A stretch of DNA of 64,000 bases from Erpobdella octoculata (lineage: Eukaryota; Annelida; Clitellata; Hirudinida; Erpobdellidae). Below are positions 8,703 through 19,145 of the stretch, in pieces. Below the pieces are notes generated by a model. It was given only the letters and a program-made list of their open reading frames with translations. It was not told where the DNA came from and did no database searches. The translations under genes and the position numbers were made by a program. Each line of letters opens with the position of its first letter. Positions within the stretch are counted from its first letter, which is position 1. The stretch spans positions 16,268,717 through 16,332,716 of the forward strand of contig OZ022240.1 of the NCBI GenBank assembly GCA_963978895.1, given 5' to 3'.

Positions 8703-8908
8703 ATGGGATTAGACTGTGTCTGTTCTTTGGGTGAAGAAATGTAGGTCGCAAATACGGTCAGTTCAATGCCGCGGCAACCAAAACGCCAAAAACGATTGAA
8801 ATGCACTTGGACCAAAAAGAGTCATTTGAATAGCCACTTTTAAAACAGTCTATATATAGCGAGTTTGAAACACCACAATGGTGCTTTGCTTGAAAAACCC
8901 CATATAGG

Positions 8909-9134
8909 CTGTTTAGGTTGTTTTATACCGATGAAATGAATTCATGCACGGTTGAAGAAACAAAACGATAGGGAAGATTCAGCAAATGGCCATGGTCATG
9001 ATCTGGAAAAGGCGAAAACAGTAGGTCGCTACAAGCTGGAAAATTATGGCAAAACACTGTACATGTGGGCCAAGTGCGGCAAACGACTTCATCGGAATTG
9101 TTTTGGTGCTTTCCGCACACTCATCCGGTTCTGA
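8909..9134 (+). pseudogene. piggyBac transposase remnant, start of core fused to C-terminus
   Basis: 8909-8971 reads LFRLFYTDEMNSCTVEETKR then TAG. This is the conserved start of the transposase core (ELF.LFFTDE...VEET). From 8952 in another frame, ending at the TGA of 9132-9134, is RYKLENYGK, YMWAKCGKRLH, NCFGAFRT, which resembles the C-terminal cysteine-rich domain, with tyrosine where the paired cysteines are expected. The large internal deletion therefore falls near 8970 and removes the catalytic region. Confidence 0.7.
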
Positions 9135-9482
9135 AACGACTATCATGAACTGCTTGACTGATTTATTGAATGTTAATTTTTTGGATTTTATTGAACTGTG
9201 TTACTGATAAAGTCAGAAATGTGTTTTTAGCTTTTTTGTTTACAGCCTAAAATTTATATTATAATTGTTTGCGTTGAGAACAAAAAAATTGACTTTTAAA
9301 CATTTTGTCGTTTTCAGTAGTCTATACGACCATCGTTCGAAAAACGAGCATAGTGAATTTTCAAAGTTTTCTTTCAAATAAAAAATAATTAAAAATAAAT
9401 CTGTTAAAACATAAGCAAGTAACTTAGAAATAACAAAAAAAATAATAGAAATCTAATTAATAAAGTTTTGGACCTAAACGGG

Positions 9483-9615
9483 TTAAGTGCGGTAGCGAGC
9501 TTCATTCCTATTGGCTTAAGTGCGGTAGCGAGCTTCAATCTAATTGGCTGTTGGTCTCGACGACCCGCTTTGTCTCGTCTATAAAAGGCCGAACGGACGT
9601 ACATTGAGTTCATTT
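9483..9615 (+). promoter_or_regulatory. Promoter of copy 4, first repeat interrupted
   Basis: The piggyBac-like element is inserted at the TTAA of the first 33-bp repeat, leaving GGC (7983-7985) on its far side. Both ATTGG boxes, TATA (9580) and the start A (9612) are intact. SINE-B relic at 7688-7857, beyond the transposon. Confidence 0.7.
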
Positions 9616-9679
9616 CTCCTCAGCCTTCATACGGTTCGGATCATTCTTAGCTGCTCTCTGATTAAAAATAATCGAAAAC

Positions 9680-10510
9680 ATGGCCAGTCACTTAGACGTC
9701 GATAAGTTGACAACGATGATGAGATTCATGAACATGGAACCTCGTGATCGTTTCGATGACGATTTTGTAAACAATTTGTGTGTCTTTCTCAAGGAATTTG
9801 ATTTAGGTAAAGATAATAAATGTTGTTATCCTGAAGACTTTAACGAGGCCTTGTTGGACCTCGAAAAAACTCTACAGGAAACGCCGAACTCAGTTTCGAC
9901 TGATCCATTGGAAACGATGAGCATCCAAGCGAAACCTTCGGAAGAAGTCGCTGTTAACGGCGAATATTTCGAAGCTAGTAGCCGAGAAAAACCTAAAGAA
10001 AATGAAAAAACACAATTTGGATTTGTTTCGAGATATAAAATTGATCGAAGAAACAAACAAATGCGTCCGGCTAATTGCCTTGACGATATTGAAACAGTAG
10101 GTAGACGCTCACTTGGAAAGTATAAAATTGATCGAAGAGTCGATCGGGTTAATCATGCCGTTAGAAATCAGTCACGTAACGTTTACGATTACTCTGGGCT
10201 TCGTAGAGAACGGTTTGGCAAATACGGAAACTCGTGTCAAACGTCTTATGGTCATTGCGGATACGTGGAAATGAATTTTAGACGATACTGTGACACAACT
10301 ATTGTTTACCACAACGTTCGTCCAAGTCGCTACTTTGGAAACGTTAAAATCGACCGCAGGCGAACGTCAGTCAAACATGAAGAATCAGCCGCAGACCTTG
10401 CCGACAACGAATACCGTCGTAGGCTGAACGTCTTACGATCAGACAGAAAAATAGAAATAAACGAGAAGCGTTATGCGATGTTCAATCGACAGCGCGACTT
10501 TTCCAACTAA
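9680..10510 (+). CDS. Array protein, copy 4
   Basis: Full length, common sequence. A 1.5 kb piggyBac-like element sits 200 bp upstream, inside the first 33-bp promoter repeat. Both inverted CCAAT boxes, the TATA box and the initiator remain downstream of it, so the gene may still be transcribed. Confidence 0.78.
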   Translation: MASHLDVDKLTTMMRFMNMEPRDRFDDDFVNNLCVFLKEFDLGKDNKCCYPEDFNEALLDLEKTLQETPNSVSTDPLETMSIQAKPSEEVAVNGEYFEASSREKPKENEKTQFGFVSRYKIDRRNKQMRPANCLDDIETVGRRSLGKYKIDRRVDRVNHAVRNQSRNVYDYSGLRRERFGKYGNSCQTSYGHCGYVEMNFRRYCDTTIVYHNVRPSRYFGNVKIDRRRTSVKHEESAADLADNEYRRRLNVLRSDRKIEINEKRYAMFNRQRDFSN

Positions 10511-10684
10511 AATCCAATTAAAACTAGTCCTAATTTTGGAAAAAAAAACAAAACAAGAAACGGAGTTTCTGTGCTAAAAAACCGTACAAGTACAATAAAA
10601 TGTGCATCAATTTTTCAAACAAACGGTTTTAAACAAAATGCAATAATTATTCAGCAACAAAGGAACATAATCCAACACAATAGA

Positions 10685-11075
10685 GGCGCTGGTGGCAGAG
10701 CGGTAGAGCGTTCGCCTGTCGATCGTCAGGTCGGCAGTTCGAGCCTCACCGGCGTCACCAGCGTAACTCCCTTAAGCAAGGTGTTCACTCGCATTGCTAA
10801 AGGGGTAAGCGCCTAAAAATTGTAGAGGCGCTGGTGGCAGAGCGGTAGAGCGTTCGTCTGTCGATCGTTAGGCCGGCAGTTCGAACCTCACCGGCGTCAC
10901 CAGCGTAACTCCCTTAAGCAAGGAGTTCACTCGCATTGCTGAAGGGGTAGGCGCCTAAAGAGGCGCTGGTGGCAGAGCGTTAGAGCGTTCGCCTGTCGAT
11001 CGTTAGGTCGGCAGTTCGAACCTCACCGGCGTCACCAGCGTAACTCCCTTAAGCAAGGAGTTCACTCGCATTGCT
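10685..11075 (+). repeat. SINE-A cluster before copy 5
   Basis: Three copies, starting at 10685, 10827 and 10962; standard sequence. Confidence 0.75.
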
Positions 11076-11381
11076 AAAAAAGTTCTAACTCCGCCTTGCT
11101 TTTGCAAGCCAGTCCCAAGCCTGGAGAAAGGAGGAGGGGAAAGTTAAAAAGATCAAATTAAGATCCACGACAGGAAGTACTTAGGTGTTTCCAACATACA
11201 GCCATTTTAGTCTTAAAACACCTGGTGTAAAGGACTATAAACTATTACAATAAAAATGACGCTTTCTCGCAAAACTTGTCTTGGAAAAGGCGTGTGCTAA
11301 ATCTCAGTGAAAAAAAACAATAAAAATTCAAGACTTTCACCTGATTCGATGCTGCGATGTGACACGTTAACTACGTAATTA

Positions 11382-11517
11382 GGCTTAAGTGCGGTAGCGA
11401 GCTTCATTCCTATTGGCTTAAGTGCGGTAGCGAGCTTCAATCTAATTGGCTGTTGGTCTCGACGACCCGCTTTGTCTCGTCTATAAAAGGCCGAACGGAC
11501 GTACATTGAGTTCATTT
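11382..11517 (+). promoter_or_regulatory. Promoter of copy 5
   Basis: Two 33-bp repeats, TATA at 11482, predicted start A at 11514. SINE-B relic at 11087-11256. Confidence 0.7.
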
Positions 11518-11581
11518 CTCCTCAGCCTTCATACGGTTCGGATCATTCTTAGCTGCTCTCTGATTAAAAATAATCGAAAAC

Positions 11582-12412
11582 ATGGCCAGTCACTTAGACG
11601 TCGATAAGTTGACAACGATGATGAGATTCATGAACATGGAACCTCGTGATCGTTTCGATGACGATTTTGTAAACAATTTGTGTGTCTTTCTCAAGGAATT
11701 TGATTTAGGTAAAGATAATAAATGTTGTTATCCTGAAGACTTTAACGAGGCCTTGTTGGACCTCGAAAAAACTCTACAGGAAACGCCGAACTCAGTTTCG
11801 ACTGATCCATTGGAAACGATGAGCATCCAAGCGAAACCTTCGGAAGAAGTCGCTGTTAACGGCGAATATTTCGAAGCTAGTAGCCGAGAAAAACCTAAAG
11901 AAAATGAAAAAACACAATTTGGATTTGTTTCGAGATATAAAATTGATCGAAGAAACAAACAAATGCGTCCGGCTAATTGCCTTGACGATATTGAAACAGT
12001 AGGTAGACGCTCACTTGGAAAGTATAAAATTGATCGAAGAGTCGATCGGGTTAATCATGCCGTTAGAAATCAGTCACGTAACGTTTACGATTACTCTGGG
12101 CTTCGTAGAGAACGGTTTGGCAAATACGGAAACTCGTGTCAAACGTCTTATGGTCATTGCGGATACGTGGAAATGAATTTTAGACGATACTGTGACACAA
12201 CTATTGTTTACCACAACGTTCGTCCAAGTCGCTACTTTGGAAACGTTAAAATCGACCGCAGGCGAACGTCAGTCAAACATGAAGAATCAGCCGCAGACCT
12301 TGCCGACAACGAATACCGTCGTAGGCTGAACGTCTTACGATCAGACAGAAAAATAGAAATAAACGAGAAGCGTTATGCGATGTTCAATCGACAGCGCGAC
12401 TTTTCCAACTAA
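11582..12412 (+). CDS. Array protein, copy 5
   Basis: Full length, common sequence. Its 3' UTR has the 15-bp insert that adds a GACAGA-AA-TCTGTC hairpin, and the SINE-A cluster after it has only two copies. Confidence 0.8.
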   Translation: MASHLDVDKLTTMMRFMNMEPRDRFDDDFVNNLCVFLKEFDLGKDNKCCYPEDFNEALLDLEKTLQETPNSVSTDPLETMSIQAKPSEEVAVNGEYFEASSREKPKENEKTQFGFVSRYKIDRRNKQMRPANCLDDIETVGRRSLGKYKIDRRVDRVNHAVRNQSRNVYDYSGLRRERFGKYGNSCQTSYGHCGYVEMNFRRYCDTTIVYHNVRPSRYFGNVKIDRRRTSVKHEESAADLADNEYRRRLNVLRSDRKIEINEKRYAMFNRQRDFSN

Positions 12413-12601
12413 AATCCAATTAAAACTAGTACGACAGAAATCTGTCCTAATTTTGGAAAAAAAAACAAAACAAGAAACGGAGTTTCTGTGCTAAAAAACC
12501 GTACAAGTACAATAAAATGTGCATCAATTTTTCAAACAAACGGTTTTAAACAAAATGCAATAATTATTCAGCAACAAAGGAACATAATCCAACACAATAG
12601 A

Positions 12602-12856
12602 GGCGCTGGTGGCAGAGCGGTAGAGCGTTCGCCTGTCGATCGTCAGGTCGGAGTTCGAGCCTCACCGGCGTCACCAGCGTAACTCCCTTAAGCAAGGTGT
12701 TCACTCGCATTGCTAAAGGGGTAAGCGCCTAAAAATTGTAGAGGCGCTGGTGGCAGAGCGGTAGAGCGTTCGTCTGTCGATCGTTAGGCCGGCAGTTCGA
12801 ACCTCACCGGCGTCACCAGCGTAACTCCCTTAAGCAAGGAGTTCACTCGCATTGCT
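12602..12856 (+). repeat. SINE-A cluster before copy 6, two copies only
   Basis: Copies start at 12602 and 12743. One repeat (135 bp) is missing, as expected from unequal pairing of the direct repeats. The first copy also lacks one C before box B (GGAGTTC instead of GGCAGTTC), which shortens its tRNA-like part to 75 nt. Confidence 0.75.
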
Positions 12857-13163
12857 AAAAAAAGTTCTAACTCCGCCTTGCTTTTGCAAGCCAGTCCCAA
12901 GCCTGGAGAAAGGAGGAGGGGAAAGTTAAAAAGATCAAATTAAGATCCACGACAGGAAGTACTTAGGTGTTTCCAACATACAGCCATTTTAGTCTTAAAA
13001 CACCTGGTGTAAAGGACTATAAACTATTACAATAAAAATGACGCTTTCTCGCAAAACTTGTCTTGGAAAAGGCGTGTGCTAAATCTCAGTGAAAAAAAAC
13101 AAAAAAAATTCAAGACTTTCACCTGATTCGATGCTGCGATGTGACACGTTAACTACGTAATTA

Positions 13164-13299
13164 GGCTTAAGTGCGGTAGCGAGCTTCATTCCTATTGGCT
13201 TAAGTGCGGTAGCGAGCTTCAATCTAATTGGCTGTTGGTCTCGACGACCCGCTTTGTCTCGTCTATAAAAGGCCGAACGGACGTACATTGAGTTCATTT
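13164..13299 (+). promoter_or_regulatory. Promoter of copy 6
   Basis: Two 33-bp repeats, TATA at 13264, predicted start A at 13296. SINE-B relic at 12869-13038. The upstream A-rich tract reads AACAAAAAAAA, with T to A, only here. Confidence 0.7.
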
Positions 13300-13363
13300 C
13301 TCCTCAGCCTTCATACGGTTCGGATCATTCTTAGCTGCTCTCTGATTAAAAATAATCGAAAAC

Positions 13364-14197
13364 ATGGCCAGTCACTTAGACGTCGATAAGTTGACAACGA
13401 TGATGAGATTCATGAACATGGAACCTCGTGATCGTTTCGATGACGATTTTGTAAACAATTTGTGTGTCTTTCTCAAGGAATTTGATTTAGGTAAAGATAA
13501 TAAATGTTGTTATCCTGAAGACTTTAACGAGGCCTTGTTGGACCTCGAAAAAACTCTACAGGAAACGCCGAACTCAGTTTCGACTGATCCATTGGAAACG
13601 ATGAGCATCCAAGCGAAACCTTCGGAAGAAGTCGCTGTTAACGGCGAATATTTCGAAGCTAGTAGCCGAGAAAAACCTAAAGAAAATGAAAAAACACAAT
13701 TTGGATTTGTTTCGAGATATAAAATTGATCGAAGAAACAAACAAATGCGTCCGGCTAATTGCCTTGACGATATTGAAACAGTAGGTAGACGCTCACTTGG
13801 AAAGTATAAAATTGATCGAAGAGTCGATCGGGTTAATCATGCCGTTAGAAATCAGTCACGTAACGTTTACGATTACTCTGGGCTTCGTAGAGAACGGTTT
13901 GGCAAATACGGAAACTCGTGTCAAACGTCTTATGGTCATTGCGGATACGTGGAAATGAATTTTAGACGATACTGTGACACAACTATTGTTTACCACAACG
14001 TTCGTCCAAGTCGCTACTTTGGAAACGTTAAAATCGACCGCAGGCGAACGTCAGTCAAACATGAAGAATCAGCCGCAGACCTTGTTGCCGACAACGAATA
14101 CCGTCGTAGGCTGAACGTCTTACGATCAGACAGAAAAATAGAAATAAACGAGAAGCGTTATGCGATGTTCAATCGACAGCGCGACTTTTCCAACTAA
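13364..14197 (+). CDS. Array protein, copy 6, 277 residues
   Basis: One codon longer than the standard copy. A TTG duplication near 14082 inserts Val between L240 and A241 without breaking the frame. The same insertion occurs in copy 7 and nowhere else in the window, so one arose from the other by duplication or conversion. Confidence 0.8.
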   Translation: MASHLDVDKLTTMMRFMNMEPRDRFDDDFVNNLCVFLKEFDLGKDNKCCYPEDFNEALLDLEKTLQETPNSVSTDPLETMSIQAKPSEEVAVNGEYFEASSREKPKENEKTQFGFVSRYKIDRRNKQMRPANCLDDIETVGRRSLGKYKIDRRVDRVNHAVRNQSRNVYDYSGLRRERFGKYGNSCQTSYGHCGYVEMNFRRYCDTTIVYHNVRPSRYFGNVKIDRRRTSVKHEESAADLVADNEYRRRLNVLRSDRKIEINEKRYAMFNRQRDFSN

Positions 14198-14371
14198 AAT
14201 CCAATTAAAACTAGTCCTAATTTTGGAAAAAAAAACAAAACAAGAAACGGAGTTTCTGTGCTAAAAAACCGTACAAGTACAATAAACTGTGCATCAATTT
14301 TTCAAACAAACGGTTTTAAACAAAATGCAATAATTATTCAGCAACAAAGGAACATAATCCAACACAATAGA

Positions 14372-14762
14372 GGCGCTGGTGGCAGAGCGGTAGAGCGTTC
14401 GCCTGTCGATCGTCAGGTCGGCAGTTCGAGCCTCACCGGCGTCACCAGCGTAACTCCCTTAAGCAAGGTGTTCACTCGCATTGCTAAAGGGGTAAGCGCC
14501 TAAAAATTGTAGAGGCGCTGGTGGCAGAGCGGTAGAGCGTTCGTCTGTCGATCGTTAGGCCGGCAGTTCGAACCTCACCGGCGTCACCAGCGTAACTCCC
14601 TTAAGCAAGGAGTTCACTCGCATTGCTGAAGGGGTAGGCGCCTAAAGAGGCGCTGGTGGCAGAGCGTTAGAGCGTTCGCCTGTCGATCGTTAGGTCGGCA
14701 GTTCGAACCTCACCGGCGTCACCAGCGTAACTCCCTTAAGCAAGGAGTTCACTCGCATTGCT
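14372..14762 (+). repeat. SINE-A cluster before copy 7
   Basis: Three copies, starting at 14372, 14514 and 14649. The A run after the last copy is eight long, the longest in the window. Confidence 0.75.
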
Positions 14763-15070
14763 AAAAAAAAGTTCTAACTCCGCCTTGCTTTTGCAAGCCA
14801 GTCCCAAGCCTGGAGAAAGGAGGAGGGGAAAGTTAAAAAGATCAAATTAAGATCCACGACAGGAAGTACTTAGGTGTTTCCAACATACAGCCATTTTAGT
14901 CTTAAAACACCTGGTGTAAAGGACTATAAACTATTACAATAAAAATGACGCTTTCTCGCAAAACTTGTCTTGGAAAAGGCGTGTGCTAAATCTCAGTGAA
15001 AAAAAACAATAAAAATTCAAGACTTTCACCTGATTCGATGCTGCGATGTGACACGTTAACTACGTAATTA

Positions 15071-15239
15071 GGCTTAAGTGCGGTAGCGAGCTTCATTCCT
15101 ATTGGCTTAAGTGCGGTAGCGAGCTTCATTCCTATTGGCTTAAGTGCGGTAGCGAGCTTCAATCTAATTGGCTGTTGGTCTCGACGACCCGCTTTGTCTC
15201 GTCTATAAAAGGCCGAACGGACGTACATTGAGTTCATTT
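15071..15239 (+). promoter_or_regulatory. Promoter of copy 7, three CCAAT repeats
   Basis: Three 33-bp repeats (from 15071, 15104 and 15137) give three inverted CCAAT boxes. TATA at 15204, predicted start A at 15236. SINE-B relic at 14776-14945. Confidence 0.72.
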
Positions 15240-15303
15240 CTCCTCAGCCTTCATACGGTTCGGATCATTCTTAGCTGCTCTCTGATTAAAAATAATCGAA
15301 AAC

Positions 15304-16137
15304 ATGGCCAGTCACTTAGACGTCGATAAGTTGACAACGATGATGAGATTCATGAACATGGAACCTCGTGATCGTTTCGATGACGATTTTGTAAACAATT
15401 TGTGTGTCTTTCTCAAGGAATTTGATTTAGGTAAAGATAATAAATGTTGTTATCCTGAAGACTTTAACGAGGCCTTGTTGGACCTCGAAAAAACTCTACA
15501 GGAAACGCCGAACTCAGTTTCGACTGATCCATTGGAAACGATGAGCATCCAAGCGAAACCTTCGGAAGAAGTCGCTGTTAACGGCGAATATTTCGAAGCT
15601 AGTAGCCGAGAAAAACCTAAAGAAAATGAAAAAACACAATTTGGATTTGTTTCGAGATATAAAATTGATCGAAGAAACAAACAAATGCGTCCGGCTAATT
15701 GCCTTGACGATATTGAAACAGTAGGTAGACGCTCACTTGGAAAGTATAAAATTGATCGAAGAGTCGATCGGGTTAATCATGCCGTTAGAAATCAGTCACG
15801 TAACGTTTACGATTACTCTGGGCTTCGTAGAGAACGGTTTGGCAAATACGGAAACTCGTGTCAAACGTCTTATGGTCATTGCGGATACGTGGAAATGAAT
15901 TTTAGACGATACTGTGACACAACTATTGTTTACCACAACGTTCGTCCAAGTCGCTACTTTGGAAACGTTAAAATCGACCGCAGGCGAACGTCAGTCAAAC
16001 ATGAAGAATCAGCCGCAGACCTTGTTGCCGACAACGAATACCGTCGTAGGCTGAACGTCTTACGATCAGACAGAAAAATAGAAATAAACGAGAAGCGTTA
16101 TGCGATGTTCAATCGACAGCGCGACTTTTCCAACTAA
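15304..16137 (+). CDS. Array protein, copy 7, 277 residues
   Basis: Carries the same extra Val after L240 as copy 6. Its promoter has three 33-bp repeats instead of two. The next gene also has the tripled promoter but lacks the Val insertion. Confidence 0.8.
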   Translation: MASHLDVDKLTTMMRFMNMEPRDRFDDDFVNNLCVFLKEFDLGKDNKCCYPEDFNEALLDLEKTLQETPNSVSTDPLETMSIQAKPSEEVAVNGEYFEASSREKPKENEKTQFGFVSRYKIDRRNKQMRPANCLDDIETVGRRSLGKYKIDRRVDRVNHAVRNQSRNVYDYSGLRRERFGKYGNSCQTSYGHCGYVEMNFRRYCDTTIVYHNVRPSRYFGNVKIDRRRTSVKHEESAADLVADNEYRRRLNVLRSDRKIEINEKRYAMFNRQRDFSN

Positions 16138-16311
16138 AATCCAATTAAAACTAGTCCTAATTTTGGAAAAAAAAACAAAACAAGAAACGGAGTTTCTGTG
16201 CTAAAAAACCGTACAAGTACAATAAACTGTGCATCAATTTTTCAAACAAACGGTTTTAAACAAAATGCAATAATTATTCAGCAACAAAGGAACATAATCC
16301 AACACAATAGA

Positions 16312-16702
16312 GGCGCTGGTGGCAGAGCGGTAGAGCGTTCGCCTGTCGATCGTCAGGTCGGCAGTTCGAGCCTCACCGGCGTCACCAGCGTAACTCCCTT
16401 AAGCAAGGTGTTCACTCGCATTGCTAAAGGGGTAAGCGCCTAAAAATTGTAGAGGCGCTGGTGGCAGAGCGGTAGAGCGTTCGTCTGTCGATCGTTAGGC
16501 CGGCAGTTCGAACCTCACCGGCGTCACCAGCGTAACTCCCTTAAGCAAGGAGTTCACTCGCATTGCTGAAGGGGTAGGCGCCTAAAGAGGCGCTGGTGGC
16601 AGAGCGTTAGAGCGTTCGCCTGTCGATCGTTAGGTCGGCAGTTCGAACCTCACCGGCGTCACCAGCGTAACTCCCTTAAGCAAGGAGTTCACTCGCATTG
16701 CT
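16312..16702 (+). repeat. SINE-A cluster before copy 8
   Basis: Three copies, starting at 16312, 16454 and 16589. Like the cluster at 14372, it is preceded by the AATAAACTG variant of the polyadenylation region. Confidence 0.75.
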
Positions 16703-17009
16703 AAAAAAAGTTCTAACTCCGCCTTGCTTTTGCAAGCCAGTCCCAAGCCTGGAGAAAGGAGGAGGGGAAAGTTAAAAAGATCAAATTAAGATCCACGACA
16801 GGAAGTACTTAGGTGTTTCCAACATACAGCCATTTTAGTCTTAAAACACCTGGTGTAAAGGACTATAAACTATTACAATAAAAATGACGCTTTCTCGCAA
16901 AACTTGTCTTGGAAAAGGCGTGTGCTAAATCTCAGTGAAAAAAAACAATAAAAATTCAAGACTTTCACCTGATTCGATGCTGCGATGTGACACGTTAACT
17001 ACGTAATTA

Positions 17010-17178
17010 GGCTTAAGTGCGGTAGCGAGCTTCATTCCTATTGGCTTAAGTGCGGTAGCGAGCTTCATTCCTATTGGCTTAAGTGCGGTAGCGAGCTTCA
17101 ATCTAATTGGCTGTTGGTCTCGACGACCCGCTTTGTCTCGTCTATAAAAGGCCGAACGGACGTACATTGAGTTCATTT
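17010..17178 (+). promoter_or_regulatory. Promoter of copy 8, three CCAAT repeats
   Basis: Three 33-bp repeats as in copy 7, from 17010. TATA at 17143, predicted start A at 17175. SINE-B relic at 16715-16884. Confidence 0.72.
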
Positions 17179-17242
17179 CTCCTCAGCCTTCATACGGTTC
17201 GGATCATTCTTAGCTGCTCTCTGATTAAAAATAATCGAAAAC

Positions 17243-18073
17243 ATGGCCAGTCACTTAGACGTCGATAAGTTGACAACGATGATGAGATTCATGAACATGG
17301 AACCTCGTGATCGTTTCGATGACGATTTTGTAAACAATTTGTGTGTCTTTCTCAAGGAATTTGATTTAGGTAAAGATAATAAATGTTGTTATCCTGAAGA
17401 CTTTAACGAGGCCTTGTTGGACCTCGAAAAAACTCTACAGGAAACGCCGAACTCAGTTTCGACTGATCCATTGGAAACGATGAGCATCCAAGCGAAACCT
17501 TCGGAAGAAGTCGCTGTTAACGGCGAATATTTCGAAGCTAGTAGCCGAGAAAAACCTAAAGAAAATGAAAAAACACAATTTGGATTTGTTTCGAGATATA
17601 AAATTGATCGAAGAAACAAACAAATGCGTCCAGCTAATTGCCTTGACGATATTGAAACAGTAGGTAGACGCTCACTTGGAAAGTATAAAATTGATCGAAG
17701 AGTCGATCGGGTTAATCATGCCGTTAGAAATCAGTCACGTAACGTTTACGATTACTCTGGGCTTCGTAGAGAACGGTTTGGCAAATACGGAAACTCGTGT
17801 CAAACGTCTTATGGTCATTGCGGATACGTGGAAATGAATTTTAGACGATACTGTGACACAACTATTGTTTACCACAACGTTCGTCCAAGTCGCTACTTTG
17901 GAAACGTTAAAATCGACCGCAGGCGAACGTCAGTCAAACATGAAGAATCAGCCGCAGACCTTGCCGACAACGAATACCGTCGTAGGCTGAACGTCTTACG
18001 ATCAGACAGAAAAATAGAAATAAACGAGAAGCGTTATGCGATGTTCAATCGACAGCGCGACTTTTCCAACTAA
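17243..18073 (+). CDS. Array protein, copy 8
   Basis: Full length with the standard protein. I noticed one silent change, CCG to CCA at the P130 codon (about 17632). The promoter has three 33-bp repeats, as in copy 7. Confidence 0.8.
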   Translation: MASHLDVDKLTTMMRFMNMEPRDRFDDDFVNNLCVFLKEFDLGKDNKCCYPEDFNEALLDLEKTLQETPNSVSTDPLETMSIQAKPSEEVAVNGEYFEASSREKPKENEKTQFGFVSRYKIDRRNKQMRPANCLDDIETVGRRSLGKYKIDRRVDRVNHAVRNQSRNVYDYSGLRRERFGKYGNSCQTSYGHCGYVEMNFRRYCDTTIVYHNVRPSRYFGNVKIDRRRTSVKHEESAADLADNEYRRRLNVLRSDRKIEINEKRYAMFNRQRDFSN

Positions 18074-18247
18074 AATCCAATTAAAACTAGTCCTAATTTT
18101 GGAAAAAAAAACAAAACAAGAAACGGAGTTTCTGTGCTAAAAAACCGTACAAGTACAATAAAATGTGCATCAATTTTTCAAACAAACGGTTTTAAACAAA
18201 ATGCAATAATTATTCAGCAACAAAGGAACATAATCCAACACAATAGA

Positions 18248-18638
18248 GGCGCTGGTGGCAGAGCGGTAGAGCGTTCGCCTGTCGATCGTCAGGTCGGCAG
18301 TTCGAGCCTCACCGGCGTCACCAGCGTAACTCCCTTAAGCAAGGTGTTCACTCGCATTGCTAAAGGGGTAAGCGCCTAAAAATTGTAGAGGCGCTGGTGG
18401 CAGAGCGGTAGAGCGTTCGTCTGTCGATCGTTAGGCCGGCAGTTCGAACCTCACCGGCGTCACCAGCGTAACTCCCTTAAGCAAGGAGTTCACTCGCATT
18501 GCTGAAGGGGTAGGCGCCTAAAGAGGCGCTGGTGGCAGAGCGTTAGAGCGTTCGCCTGTCGATCGTTAGGTCGGCAGTTCGAACCTCACCGGCGTCACCA
18601 GCGTAACTCCCTTAAGCAAGGAGTTCACTCGCATTGCT
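18248..18638 (+). repeat. SINE-A cluster before copy 9
   Basis: Three copies, starting at 18248, 18390 and 18525; standard sequence. Confidence 0.75.
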
Positions 18639-18945
18639 AAAAAAAGTTCTAACTCCGCCTTGCTTTTGCAAGCCAGTCCCAAGCCTGGAGAAAGGAGGAG
18701 GGGAAAGTTAAAAAGATCAAATTAAGATCCACGACAGGAAGTACTTAGGTGTTTCCAACATACAGCCATTTTAGTCTTAAAACACCTGGTGTAAAGGACT
18801 ATAAACTATTACAATAAAAATGACGCTTTCTCGCAAAACTTGTCTTGGAAAAGGCGTGTGCTAAATCTCAGTGAAAAAAAACAATAAAAATTCAAGACTT
18901 TCACCTGATTCGATGCTGCGATGTGACACGTTAACTACGTAATTA

Positions 18946-19081
18946 GGCTTAAGTGCGGTAGCGAGCTTCATTCCTATTGGCTTAAGTGCGGTAGCGAGCT
19001 TCAATCTAATTGGCTGTTGGTCTCGACGACCCGCTTTGTCTCGTCTATAAAAGGCCGAACGGACGTACATTGAGTTCATTT
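18946..19081 (+). promoter_or_regulatory. Promoter of copy 9
   Basis: Two 33-bp repeats, TATA at 19046, predicted start A at 19078. SINE-B relic at 18651-18820. Confidence 0.7.
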
Positions 19082-19145
19082 CTCCTCAGCCTTCATACGG
19101 TTCGGATCATTCTTAGCTGCTCTCTGATTAAAAATAATCGAAAAC

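Larger units (their letters stand above)
7990..9482 (+). mobile_element. Non-autonomous piggyBac-like transposon
   Basis: A 1,493-bp insertion flanked by a TTAA duplication (7986-7989 and 9483-9486). The ends are CCCGTTTTAGACC and, reversed, CCCGTTTAGGTCC; CCC...GGG ends with TTAA targets are the piggyBac signature. Related motifs near both ends (GACCATCGTACG at about 8011, GACCATCGTTCG at about 9329) may be subterminal transposase sites. Inside are three separated, out-of-frame remnants of a piggyBac transposase with stops, and the catalytic aspartate region is missing. The element is AT-rich compared with the array. It is unique in the window and therefore younger than the last spread of this unit. 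Stretches 8018-8555 and 9135-9320 show nothing further. Confidence 0.85.
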
